A DNA stretch of 64,000 nt, taken from Paragyromitra xinjiangensis (Eukaryota; Ascomycota; Pezizomycetes; Pezizales; Discinaceae). The notes under the pieces are model-generated. The model saw nothing but the letters and a program-made list of their open reading frames with translations. It ran no database searches and had not been told where the DNA came from. The number at the start of each line of letters is the position of its first letter. Within the stretch, counting starts at the first letter, position 1. The DNA is taken from positions 1,426,001 through 1,490,000 of the forward strand of contig JBCAMK010000009.1 of the NCBI GenBank assembly GCA_038503065.1. The letters are read 5' to 3'. Positions 24,901 through 35,771 of this stretch are shown one piece after another. A program made the position numbers and the translations under genes.

Positions 24901-24982
24901 TCCCCTCTTCTACCTCAGATACCCATTCCTACGCATCCCTTCTCTCCACTACTTCTTCCATCAATCACTTGATTTGTTTCCT
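21958..24982. other. Three-kilobase intergenic region
   Basis: The first 700 bases upstream of HPC2 are purine-rich on the plus strand (AGAGAGGGAGGAGG-like), which gives long but meaningless open frames. A (GGAT)4 run lies at 22593-22608. Frames at 22623-23293 are not supported by motifs. From 23300 to 24500 the sequence is AT-rich and contains another CTACATGTA word near 24113. The last 250 bases are the BSD2 upstream region. Confidence 0.45.
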
Positions 24983-26151
24983 ATGGGTCCTAGATATGAG
25001 AGGGTAAGTGCACCCCTGAGGTCACATGCATGTTGTGTGCGCGTCCGATAAGTACTGACAACGGGTCTTTAGGTTGCCGAAGAGGACGAGGATCTTGATA
25101 TTCATGGCAACATAACGGGTTCTCTTGCCAACGCCTCGTCTGTTTACCCAACTACTGTACCAAACACGATCCCGAACTCTCCACCACCATCTTTCCGATC
25201 ACGGCCCGAGACGCCTGATCCGAACTCAGAGTTAACCGACTCATTCGATAGCCCTAGTGACGACGAGGATGGCGACGATATGAGGAATATGCGCGGGTCG
25301 CAAAGTACAAATTTTCATCATGAGTCAATACCTCTGGTTCCAACGGCTGGTGCGCCGGCTAGTTCAGCAGCTGTTGGCGGAAGGGTTTTTGGTGGCGGGC
25401 AAACAGACGGGGTTTTTGCTAATATCAGTGCGAAACCAACGGCGGGTGAGAAGCTCGAAGAACACCCACCCGTAAGCTCCGATACGATACAGTGAGGATA
25501 GATCCTGGGGTTTTTGGAGCTAACCGATTCCACTTAGACATATGAGCAAGCCGCGGCTGATGCCACACCTCCATACTGGGAAACCACAATTCTTGCGCCT
25601 GGGATGGCTAGTGACGAGGTTTTTATCGATGGCCTGCCCGTTGGGTCTGTTTTTGCTTTCATTTGGAACGCTATGAGTATGTGATCTCTAACCTCACCAA
25701 TATCAACGAATTTACTAATGAGACTTCAGTTTCAATGTCCTTTCAATTTGTCGGATTTCTCCTCACCTACCTTCTGCACACCACTCATGCAGCTAAAAAC
25801 GGATCCCGCGCGGGCTTAGGCATTACGTTGATACAGTACGGTTTCTACATGCGCTCGCGTGGCGACGAATTTGGCGGAAATTCACCGCCCGTAGAGACAG
25901 AGCCACAATCGCCGAACTCATACGAGTTTGGTGCTCAGGATATGGCAACGGAGACTGCAGCAGATGACGGTATTGGGAAAAATGAATGGCTAAGCTACAT
26001 ACTGATGGTGGTCGGTTGGTTTATTCTAATTAGATCAGTGAGGAACTTTTTGCAAGCAAGGAAAATGGAGCAGGTGATATTGTCGAGCCCAGATCGTGGT
26101 CTTGGGGTAGCTGTTATTGCTGAGGGCGAAGAACCGGCAGGAGCAGTATAA
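24983..26151 (+). CDS. BSD2: Bsd2/Ndfip-type adaptor for Rsp5/NEDD4 ligase
   Basis: Four exons (24983..25003, 25073..25471, 25538..25676, 25730..26151) give about 326 residues. The first exon codes just MGPRYER. Residues 139-142 are PPTY, the PY motif that binds WW domains of Rsp5-type ligases. Behind it come YWETTILAPGM and DEVFIDGLPVGSVF, the conserved entry to the membrane part. Hydrophobic segments follow: SFQFVGFLLTYLL, GLGITLIQYGFYM and LSYILMVVGWFILI. In yeast, Bsd2 sits in Golgi/endosome membranes and sends metal transporters to the vacuole for breakdown. The N-terminal third is acidic and Ser/Pro-rich. The intron at 25472 splits the PY motif between PP and TY; reading through it would stop after nine codons (see findings). 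Confidence 0.9.
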
Positions 26152-26863
26152 CAAAAAATACTCCGGGTTCTTATCGGAGCCTCCTTGCTCTTCCTTCTTT
26201 TTCTTTTTTTTGTGCGTGAAGGCACCATCTACAGTCGGGTCTTCATCCATTTCTCTATCGCTCTCCACTTAAGCTGCTCTCGCGCATCGGGGAGAGATTT
26301 TGTCTTTTCATTTGGTGTAGGATGGGTTGGGATGGGTTGGGATGGTCATAGTTCATCGCATCTGGGTTTTTCCTTTTGTTCTTTAATTTCTAAGCATTCC
26401 TTAATTATTTCGTGTTTTGCAACTCTCTCTCTCTCTCCATCGAGTTTATTCTCCTTTTATTAGTTTCTTTGCGTTATGAACAGCATTTGATATTTGTAAA
26501 CAGTTAGGCTGTTGGTATTTGCATGTTGTAATATATGCTTTTTTTCTCCCCCTCTAGGCTGAAAGACCTTGTAATTGGGCGAAATAAAATACATGTAGAG
26601 TACCTCCCCTGATGGGGATCCTTGGGTCGCATGTTGTGCTCCACGTCAAATATCCCTGTAGTGTAACCATGACGTTTCCAATCGGTCACAATGTCCTTCA
26701 CCCCGGTTCCGATGACCCCGCGCATCCTGGTATTCTACTGCCTTCACCATCACCTTACAAAACGCTCAATTAAATTTCGCTTCGTGAAAGAATTAAGAAA
26801 TTAATCCTGGGGCCGTTCCGAAAACGATTCATCGGAGTACTCGGCGTTCGTTCGAATTGCACC
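26152..26863. other. Intergenic between BSD2 and the isoaspartate methyltransferase gene
   Basis: T-rich 3' flank of BSD2, with a short tandem GGGATGGGTT repeat near 26320-26345 and a CT run near 26422. Then the promoter of the methyltransferase gene. No coding frame supported. Confidence 0.5.
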
Positions 26864-28059
26864 ATGAGCTGGAGGTGTTCGTCAGCTTCGAATGGAGGTC
26901 TTGTTGCCAACCTTTACAAGCATGGCCTCATCAAGAACGATAGTGTACGCCAGGCATTAACTAAGGTATAGTTTACTAGACTCAGTTTTTTGAATACTAA
27001 AAGTTTGATAGACGTTCTAAAGCTATATTATATGTGCGACAGGTTGATCGGGCACACTTCAGCCCTATCATGCCCTACGAGGACTCTCCGCAAAGAATTG
27101 GCTATGACGCAACCATATCTGGTATCTTATCACTTATTTTTGTTCTATCCTATCCTCCGCTTCTTTGTTACTACGGCTCATTGGTGTGAGTTTTCGCTGC
27201 TAACAACCTTAACTGCGTTTCTCATCTTGCTGGATGTAGCTCCACATATTCACGCAAATGTCAGCTTCTCCTTGTTTCCTGAAGCCACATTTGCCTTGTT
27301 CCCTGATTTTTTTTGACGCCTGTTCCTGCAGTTCCGTGGTATCACTTAACTGATATTGGTTTGACTCATTGTTTCGTTTCAGGCTGCAGAAGCATTATTG
27401 GATCGACTGGGGCCAGGGAAAAATGTTCTCGACATCGGCAGTGGCAGCGGATATCTCACAGCTGTTTTGGCGCATCTAGTAGGTCGCCCATGCGCGATCG
27501 GCTCATTAATCCCTGAATTTAATTGGGTTCGTTATTTTAAAAGGTAGTTCCTGGCGGCCAAGTCGTTGGCGTGGAACACATCCAGCAACTATGTGATCTT
27601 AGTATCGATAATTTAAACAAAGACCCCGAGCATGCGAGGATGCTTCAAGATGGAACGATAAAAATAATAAAGGGAGATGGCAGACTGGGGTACCCCGAGA
27701 GTGGTGGGTTATTGTGCTAAAGAATCGTCACTGATATTAGAAGTAGTATAACTGAACTGGATACAATGCAGGCCCATACGACGCAATCCACGTCGGTGCT
27801 GCAGCTTCCGCAATACATCAAAGCCTTATTGATCAACTCAATACTCCTGGAAGGTCAGTAATTAGTTCATCTATTCTGTAAATGGATGCTGACCCGTCCG
27901 AAATTTTTTTTCAGGATGTTTATTCCCGTCGATGGTGGATTCACTCAGCACATTTGGCAGGTGGAAAAGGATAAAAACGGAAATGTGACTAAGGAAAAGC
28001 AGTATGGAGTTCTTTATGTACCCCTGACTGATGCAAAGATATATAAAGATGAACCTTAG
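26864..28059 (+). CDS. Protein-L-isoaspartate O-methyltransferase
   Basis: Seven exons (26864..26965, 27043..27121, 27240..27259, 27383..27478, 27544..27703, 27772..27853, 27915..28059) give about 227 residues, the usual size. The enzyme uses S-adenosylmethionine to methylate isoaspartyl residues in damaged proteins and start their repair; it is cytosolic. Motif I is [11 protein letters not shown] at residues 82-92. The substrate-side motif YDATISAPHIHA is formed across the exon 2/3 and 3/4 joins, and [12 protein letters not shown] follows. The C-terminal LVDGGFTQ-type region reads [10 protein letters not shown]. Exon 3 is only 20 nt and its donor (GTCAGC) is not the usual GTRAGT. Leaving it out breaks both frame and the HIHA motif, so I trust it. 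Confidence 0.9.
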
Positions 28060-28670
28060 GGCAATATGTGGAATATGGATATGTTTTACGGTTTTGACTA
28101 ATTTACGGTATCGTGTATTCTAAGCGCAATTAATAGGAAATTTCGTGCACAAGCGTACAATTATTTCTGTCACCTGGTATAAAATAGACAGTAGAAAGTT
28201 CCCTAACAGCGACCCGAAATATATGATTGGAGCGGAAGGCTTAACGTCAATACCAGAACAATTTATTTCAAAGCTTGATAGATGGCAGTATGAATGTAAA
28301 CTTCATAGTCTCGGATGGAAGAGAGAACGCCCCAAGTGTGCCAAGATCTAAGTTGTCGCCAAGTAGCGCTTCTAGAGACGTCGTTCGGCTACTATGAATA
28401 CTCATATCGACTTTTTGTGACAGAAAATAAGTAGTGTTACCTACTATGGTATAAGTACTTCCGACTATGGGTGGCGTATTCTCTAGAACACCCCACACCG
28501 CACCGACGGGGGACTGTATTTCGCTATAACCACTAACTGCTATGTTTCGTGAGAACCCAAAGGGTTTTATTTATTATCGTACTAGGCTTCATAGGTAGCC
28601 CTAAGCAATTCGGCCAGTTTTTGAGACTGAATATTAGCTTAAAAATATGGTATAGGTCCAGGTACCGTAT
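28060..28670. other. Intergenic, no gene seen
   Basis: 3' flank of the methyltransferase gene. Open frames at 28145-28351 and 28268-28498 overlap on opposite strands and resemble nothing known to me. Confidence 0.5.
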
Positions 28671-28826
28671 TAACTCGAGAGAGTGGACTTAACACTAAGA
28701 CGTTGGAATTGCCTATAGAGGTAAGGCTCTAACAAATTTCTGCCCAGCTTTGACCCCCTTAGCTGGCGCCTTACTTGTCGAGGCAATTCCAACGCCTTAG
28801 CGTCAAGTCCACTCTCTCGAGTTTAT
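28671..28826. mobile_element. Short foldback element
   Basis: About 156 bp with inverted arms of about 45 bp. The left arm has ACTCGAGAGAGTGGACTT, ..CTAAG.CGTTGGAATTGCCT; the right arm is its near-perfect complement. It ends in AT-rich TATTA / TTATA flanks, so a TA duplication is possible but not certain. It has no coding capacity. It would form a long hairpin if transcribed. The family is different from the one at 8741. Confidence 0.7.
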
Positions 28827-29169
28827 ACATCCATGCCTGGAATACGGCTTTCACTAATACGAGGTACGGCTTACGATATTTTTTGCTCAAAAGTTATAGA
28901 TATTACTGGGTATTTCGTTTGACTATATTCTTAGATTGCTATTGAGAAGGGTGATGTTGATCTACCACAAAACTTACGCTATCTGCTAGCTAAAAAAAAA
29001 AGTATGCCCCCTAGGTTTACATAGTCACAAAGAGCCCAAAGTAGGAGAACGCTTTATTTTAGGCCCTATTAGATTTAACAAAATTTGGAGGGCCTCTGTG
29101 TCTTAAGTGTGGGATTTGACTGTCACTTAGGGCCACTTTATTTTTCAGCCGGCAGGGTAGAGTAGAGTA

Positions 29170-29776
29170 CAGTAAAATTGTCCTATAAGAATACGGTCGG
29201 GATCGGACACCATATTCTTATACTCTACTAGTAGAGTAAATATTCTTGCAGGAAATGCCAAGATATTCATACTCGGGTAATCTCTACAAAATGGGAAAAC
29301 GTTCAGGATACCATGTTTCTAATGGGTTTGTATGCCGGATACCACAACCAGCTACGCTCTGACCATGCCCACCAAAAACATAGAAAATTCACCAGTCACT
29401 TACCCCTTTCAGCTCCCTCAGCTAAACAGGACAGCCTTCAGATTTTGAGCTATAACTTTGTAGAAAATCCGGGAGTATTTAGAATTTTCTTTATACTTTA
29501 ATTAACATAGTACACTCTTCAACATGGAGCTTATGGCAGTGGGAGATTGTGGTATTGTGGTGGGTGGGTGGGCACGGTTGGAGCGCAGTTAATTGTGGTA
29601 TCCGGCATACAAACCCATTAGAAACATGGTATTCTGAACGTTTTCCCATACTAAGAAAACCCTCCCAAATGATAAGAGTGTTGTGGTGTGGCGATATACG
29701 TATTTTCCTATAAAATATCTCGGTTCTGCCATTCGTACTCTTATAAGCCGAATATTCTTATAGGGCGATTGTACTG
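29170..29776. mobile_element. Non-autonomous TA-target element with nested insert
   Basis: Terminal repeats CAGTA(A/C)AAT(T/C)G(T/C)CCTATAAGAATA lie in inverted orientation and are flanked by TA at 29168-29169 and 29777-29778. The total is 607 bp, much of it filled by a second foldback element (29291-29649). No transposase is present. The ends match the degenerate copy at 4989-5154, so this family has at least two copies in the window. Confidence 0.68.
29291..29649. mobile_element. Foldback element nested inside another
   Basis: Inverted arms of about 74 bp (29291-29364 and 29576-29649) begin ATGGGAAAACGTTCAG and include TTTCTAATGGGTTTGTATG, nearly identical over the outer 60 bases. About 211 bp lie between them. 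It sits wholly within the 29170-29776 element. The short open frame inside it (29313-29501) comes from the repeat and is not a gene. Confidence 0.78.
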
Positions 29777-29908
29777 TATCAGAGTTGGGGTTAGGGCTAA
29801 GCGTGTTGCGAAGTCTTGGCGAAGTAAACTTCGGTCTCGCATTTCGCCCAACGTCGCGTTAAGAATTGACCAGATTCTTCTTACGCAGTTCCGGAAGGCG
29901 AGGATAAG

Positions 29909-31003
29909 ATGCTGGTAGATCTAGAGGTAGGTGATAGGAGTCATCTGGCAAGTCAGCTATAAGCTAACAAGATCCCTTAATTCACAGGAACGTCTCCGTA
30001 ATCATTCGAAGGTGTTTGGGCAACTCCTGAGCTTGATACCCGCGAAACACTACTTCAGTGCCGACGACACCAGTGTGCGCATTTCCTTAGGCAAAAAACA
30101 ATAGGTGTATGATGCTGATCAAGTTCTATTCAGACACAATGGAACAAACGCAAACAGACCAAGGAGGAGAGCCAACGCGCCAAAAAAGCAAAGCTAGACC
30201 CGGACTTGGTGATGAGCGCAGCGAATATGAAGCAAGAACGAAAGAAGTTGGCTGGGGACGGGAATGATCAAGAAGGGAACGACGAGACTGGTAGGGGAGA
30301 GCAAGTAGAGAAGCCAATGATAAAGGAACAGAAGAAACAAAGAAAGAAGGGGCTTGCAGAGGAGGCTAAGGCGGCCACACCAAAGAGTGTGGTCAAAAAT
30401 AGGCTTGAGAAACATAAAACATCTCCAAGTGATTGGAAAGAAGTGGAAGTAGGGACGGAAGATGATGAAGAAGCGGAGGAAATCCAGCTCGACGGGTTTA
30501 GCTTCAGCGCTCGCCTCACGACCTCTTCACCACCATCACAATCGAATCTAATAGAAACCGTAAAATCCTCTCCAACCATCTCTTCTGAACAACGGGCCAT
30601 TCAGAGGGCTCGCTTGGCAGCTCGTATCGAAGCACTCCGCGCCAAAAGAAGAGCCGACTCACCCGATGGCACGCCTGCTCGGAATCGACATGAGCTTATG
30701 ATCGCGAGGAGGCGGGAGGAAGCAGTACAAAGGAAGGAACGGAAAAAGGAGGTCCGGTTGCACCAGAAAGCTACTATAGAACAGACCAAAACTACTACCC
30801 TACCAGCGGTGAAGTTTCCGGTGCTGGAGAAGAGTAAAATAGGCGATCAAAGCCAACTAAGCGAGGGGAAAGGTCCAAAAAAACCCCTACTAGATAGGAG
30901 TGAAGGTGGTGGGAAGGCGAAAATGTCGAAGAAATCGAACTCTAAGAAGAGCAGGCCAGGGTTTGAGGGCAGTTTAAAATCAAGCAAGAGAGGAAAGAAA
31001 TAG
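29909..31003 (+). CDS. RRP14: Rrp14/SURF6-type ribosome biogenesis protein, shortened
   Basis: Three exons (29909..29926, 29988..30074, 30134..31003) give about 324 residues. The first exon codes MLVDLE; the second continues ERLRNHSKVFGQLLSLIPAKHYF, the conserved N-terminal start of Rrp14. The third begins TQWNKRKQTKEE. A basic helical block RARLAARIEALRAKRRADSPD is the front of the SURF6 domain. Rrp14 is nucleolar and works in 60S and 40S maturation. The C-terminal RPGFEGSLKSS tail is also typical. Between them, most of the expected long Lys/Glu helical core (roughly 150 residues in relatives I recall) is missing without any stop or frameshift. The gene may be functional but reduced, or the deletion may be recent. 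Foldback elements end 133 bp upstream of the start. Confidence 0.82.
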
Positions 31004-31303
31004 TTATGATAATATAAAATGATTTCAATTTCTCTCGAGAAATCTGTGCTTGCATGGTTACATGGGCATAGCTTATAAATTTAAATTTATCGTATCAGTT
31101 CGGAGCTTGAGGTAACGTGTGTTAATTTTGTCTCCTTTCGTAGTTATTTCAATATTTGGTACCCTAAATGAGGTATAGGATATAAAAAGTGCTCAATATG
31201 GGTAGCTGACTACGCCAATACTCCATGATACTCCATGAAAATCCAGCAGTGGCTGTAACAGAAAATCGTGTCCGATTACCCTTTTCTCACAAAATCCAAA
31301 CAT
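31004..31303. other. Convergent 3' flanks of RRP14 and DIM-2
   Basis: Three hundred bases lie between the two stop codons. The sequence is AT-rich (TTTAAATTTA near 31080) and probably carries both polyadenylation regions. No gene. Confidence 0.6.
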
Positions 31304-34300
31304 TCAGTCTTCCTCTACCTCTCCTAGGTATGCATACCGAATAGCAAGTCCCCAAACCAAAGCAACCGGCCTAGCTACGCTATTGCCTACAATCTTAAAT
31401 GCCTGTGCCGCATTCCCAATCAGTACTTCATCGTCCGGGAAACTCTGTGCTCTTCTCGCCTCTAGGATAGTAATAAGCCGATCTTGCTCGTAATGAACCC
31501 ACTGGCCAGTGTAAGAACATTGGGCTGTAAGAGTTGTTGTTATGGTTCTACAAAGCTCTCTCTCCATAAGGCGTGACCAGGATCTACAACTCTTCAGGCT
31601 TTTAGAGCGACAATATCTGGGATGCTCGAAGGCTTTCGGCATTTTCCCGGAGTCCAATGCTCCTCGCCAAGAATTTAAATACCGAGATCCATCGTGTTTT
31701 GGGACATGGGCCATCAGCATCCGAGTCCTTACTCCTTCGATACGTGAAAGGCGGTGATCAGGGTAAGGGATGCAGACCCCAACATGATGGTTCCCCAGCC
31801 AAGGGAGATCACCAAACCCTTCACTGGAGGTTACAGGTGGGTACGTGCATGGTCCAGACATCTCTCTCCCACCAAATTTCTGACCGTTGGGAGCTTTGAA
31901 AAGTTCCTTCGAGCGAATGGTTGAGGGGTGTTCATGGCTTCTTGGAGGTCGAGGTGGTAATGTTTGACCGGCTGCGGCTATCGAGAGGAACAAACGGGTT
32001 CGTGATTGGGGGCTCCCAAAAGACCATGCATCTGAGGTGAACTGTTGGCATTGGTACCCTAAACCGACCAAACAGCATAAGAGCTGCGAGAAAACATTGA
32101 ATTGCTGTCCATCCGGCATCGTACGAGTTGTTGCTAGTCCGTGGACATTCTCGAGAAGGCCAAATAGCGGGCGATACACATCTACAGATGTCGCTACAGA
32201 GGCCACGAGTGAACAATTGCGTAGGGATTTTTCGTTGGATCTGTGCTGATTTGCTTGTGAAAACCCTTGACAGGGGCTCCCAGCGCTGATGAATCCAACT
32301 TGCCCCTATGATATAGCAATATGTATTAATTTTCATGCCCTACTCTAAATGGAAATGATAAGAGACGAGTGTTTTACCGGCTCAGCAATACTACCCCCAT
32401 GCTTCCCCAAGATCGCATCACGCAGGTAGTTGTTGATGCTACCGAGGTAAAGTTCCGCTTCCGGATCCCGCAAATTCGCTCTATAAGAGTGAATTGCGGG
32501 TGTATCAATGTCTACAGCCCATTTCATATTAACAACACCTCCCTCCTCGATACCCCTTCCAAAATTCCCTCCTCCACAAAATAAGTCTAAACCCTTGAGA
32601 ACTGGTAATTGCAGCTGATCTGGTGGCACACTAGGGTCGAACCCCTGCCTAAATGAAGGGGGAAACTCGCCCACATCTAGAGGCCAGACATTGCCGCTGA
32701 CGAGTTTTGAGGAGATGTAGAAGCAGTCGCCTGTGCCATCACGGTCATATGGCGTAGGTATTCTCCCAGCCTTCACATCAGCCTCAGCGATAAAGCGAAT
32801 ATGACATCGTCGTTCGATGAAGTATGCTTTGATAGAGACCACTATTTCGGTGTACAAAAGCTCATTTGGTCTGGCTTGGCTCTTGCCCTCAATCCTGTGG
32901 CGACGTTCCAGCATTCTAACTTCAACCTCTTGTGCATATTCATCGAACCCAGCAATCTCAACAGGCTCCAATATATCTTTCCCATCCAGAATTGATCCAA
33001 CAAGGACTGTGTCTCCAGGCTGATACCGCTCCTTTACTATTTCGTACTTGCTTTTTAACACCTTTTTGTGTTGACAGCCGTTGAGGTCCTCCTGTCGTAG
33101 GGTTAAAAAGGCCGCTTCGTCAGTACGGTACTTTTGCCTGATGAAAAACTCCTCCCCAGATTTGCCCGGGGTTTTGAAGAATCCTATTGAAACCCTAGTA
33201 AGAACGTCGCTGACATATAGCTTCTCTTCACCACAGTTGCAATGGTCGGAGAAAAAGAGCTTTGATTATCGTATTAGCTAACCGACTATTTATGAATCAA
33301 GGTAAAGATGAATCACACCTCGTTGTGGTACGGATATTTTTCTTTTGAAAGCACTGTATCCTCGGGAGCATAAAGCCAAATGACTTCCAGCGCATAGGGC
33401 CGTGAACCGGATACCTTGCGGTACTCGATACCTTGCACATAAGCATACCATATGGTGCTTTTACCCTTCCATTCCGATCCCTGATCCCTCTCGGTGGCGA
33501 CAACATCGCCAACCTTAATATCCAGTAATTCGTCCTGACAAAGATTCCCGTGTACGTCTCGTTTAGCTCTAATTGATTTCGGGACGTGAACACCCGCGAA
33601 CTTTGATCGAGTATCGTCCACGGGTGGTTTCACTATGATCATCTTGTCACCGAACATGTGTTCAAAGCAATCGTATACGTAGGGCGTAACAACAGTTTGC
33701 TCAACCCAATTTCCAGGCACAGGCTTGACAGCGCTCAGATGAAGTACTTCGTCCCATATTGGATTTCTCGTCAGTTTTTTTGAGCAGCAGTAAACTTGGT
33801 TCCAGAGCCAATCTCTATGGGCAGTTACTGCTTGTCGAAAGTCATCGCGCCCGAACTCGGTGTACCAGTTGTCAAAAGTCTCATTGCCCGAATGATGGTT
33901 TGTGATCCATGCCGAGAATTTGTGCTTAAAGTCCTCCAGTACCACGGATCGGTTTTCTGAGAGGTAGTCACTATTATTTAGAAGTATATGTCAATACAGT
34001 ACACATTAACTGAGGAGAAACCCATATTCTGTTATAGATTTTACTAGTTTCTGGGATAACGGCTAAGACTGCTGGGAAAGGGTTTTCTGGCCGCTTGGAG
34101 GACATTCCGACCCCTGAAATCAGACAAAGGAATGTCTGAAAAAAAGAAAAAAACTTACATCACATGCTTCGAGAAATTCGCTAACCAGAGGAAAGGGTTG
34201 TAGTAGTGCTCGTAAGCCTTTGATGGAGTCCCTAACTCATACCAAACGTTGAGTCCTTGGCTTGCATCCATCTGTATCCATATATTGTTTGCAACATCGT

Positions 34301-35094
34301 GCTTCGTTGTGTCCGCATAATTTCCTACTGATAAAACCATGAATGGAACCCCTTCTAAATATCGTTCGGTTTCGCCATCCGTGAGGACGCCATCAAAAAG
34401 CAAGACAGTTTCCCCAGCCTTGACGCTGAGGTTTGACAAAATAGTCATTTCACAACCAAGTCTCCTATCGCTAGGGCAATAAATTGTGAAGTCCTCTAAA
34501 CGATATGAATGGAAAAATTCTGGGGATCCAGCTCTGATCTCGCGAGATCCCAGTATATGTTTTTCTCGTTCATTTCTCTGTCACTTGTTAGAAAAGTCAT
34601 CAAATATAGTTGCGTTCACCTACTAGAAATTCTCTAACCACGAGCCATTCCTTCTCCTTCGGTAGAGGATGTTCATAACCTTCGTATTGTGATTTGGGAT
34701 ATACAAAAGGCGGTACTCGTATACCGACACAAAATCTTTTTTTTTCTTGAGCTAGAACCTCTGGTTCCAACTCCTCTGAGTCTAATCCTAGTTTCTCTGC
34801 TTCTAACTCTTCCGCTACCTCAGGGTCTAGTATTGACTCTGTTTCATCATCATCACTGTTTGGAGGCTGCTGCCCCGAAATTTCTCGGAATTTCCGCTTT
34901 CTAGATGAATTTTTTCCCGATGCCTTGACGCGTCCCCGTGTTGGCACAACAACCTCGTCGTCAGTCGAATCGATACCTTTCGAGCTTTGCATTGATAGTG
35001 CGCTCGAACCGCGACCGCTATCAATAAAAGGGAGCGCGCCATCGTCTGAGCGTACTACCATCTCAGCTGCGATCAGACGAGGTTCGAGGGGCAT
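31304..35094 (-). CDS. dim-2: DNA cytosine-5 methyltransferase, DIM-2 type
   Basis: Five exons (35094..34624, 34577..34159, 33970..33319, 33259..32378, 32305..31304) give about 1,141 residues. The catalytic domain has motif I LDLFCGGGNFGRG (about 739-750), motif IV SPCQGFSQ with Cys820, ENV at about 860, and motif X NSVARPVA. Before it lie two BAH-like regions: one around WYAYVQGI and VIWLYAPEDT, one around GDTVLVGSILDG. A zinc-like DHCNCGEE lies between them. This order is that of Neurospora DIM-2, which methylates repeats marked by H3K9me3 through HP1, rather than the smaller RID. Motif IV is built across the last intron. At 1,141 residues it is shorter than Neurospora DIM-2 (1,454), mainly in the N-terminus. 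Confidence 0.88.
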
Positions 35095-35153
35095 TGTGCT
35101 GTGCTTCCTTCAAAAGAAAAAAAAAGTATTGAAAATGGGAGGTTCGAGGGGCA
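35079..35153. repeat. 15-bp direct repeat at the DIM-2 start
   Basis: GAGGTTCGAGGGGCA occurs at 35079-35093 and again at 35139-35153. On the coding strand one copy encodes the first residues of DIM-2 (ATG CCC CTC). The upstream copy carries CTG in place of ATG. No other similarity extends between them. Confidence 0.75.
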
Positions 35154-35771
35154 GACACGACACGGTAGGCACAACACGTCAACAATGAAACGCGCCGAAG
35201 AGCCAAAGATGGTGGGGAGGAAGATCGCGCCGGCCGGGGCCTGGCCAGAGGGTCAGATCCATGCATATACTTTCGATACCCGCCGTTCAGACTATTTGGG
35301 CACCAATCATGATTCTTTGTCAATTACTGCTCTTGGAGCATCGGCCACGTGCCAATACACCTCTCAAGTAATATAAGAGTTTGGATGAGCAGAGACTATT
35401 TTGGTCGCTTTATTTGCTTCCTAACTATTGGTACAAATAGCAATCAAGATCACTTTTTCTTGTCAATTTTTCCGCAAGTGTGATGACTTGCGATTAAATA
35501 CGCTGCTTCAAAGAACAAACATCCGCCTCCGCGACATCCGGGCACTTTCATCCGCTGTGCCCGTTTTTCTCCTACCCCAATTTTTCTGACAGAAAGAGAA
35601 AAAAAAGCTAGAAACACAAAACTAAGAATGGAAAAGAAAAAAAGACAAGGCAGCGCCGGCCTGGAAACCCTGACACAAGATTTTCCCTTTTGAGTTGGCA
35701 AACCAAAGCAAGGACAAATAGATTTGATACAAGCCCTTAAAAGTTAACCAAGCTTCCCTTCAAATTCAAGT
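35154..35771. other. Intergenic, DIM-2 upstream and GBP2 3' flank
   Basis: A short open frame at 35101-35376 (plus) and others at 35450-35701 show no motifs. A-rich tracts (AGAAAAAAAAGC, GGAAAAGAAAAAAAGAC) are present near 35595-35650. Confidence 0.5.
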
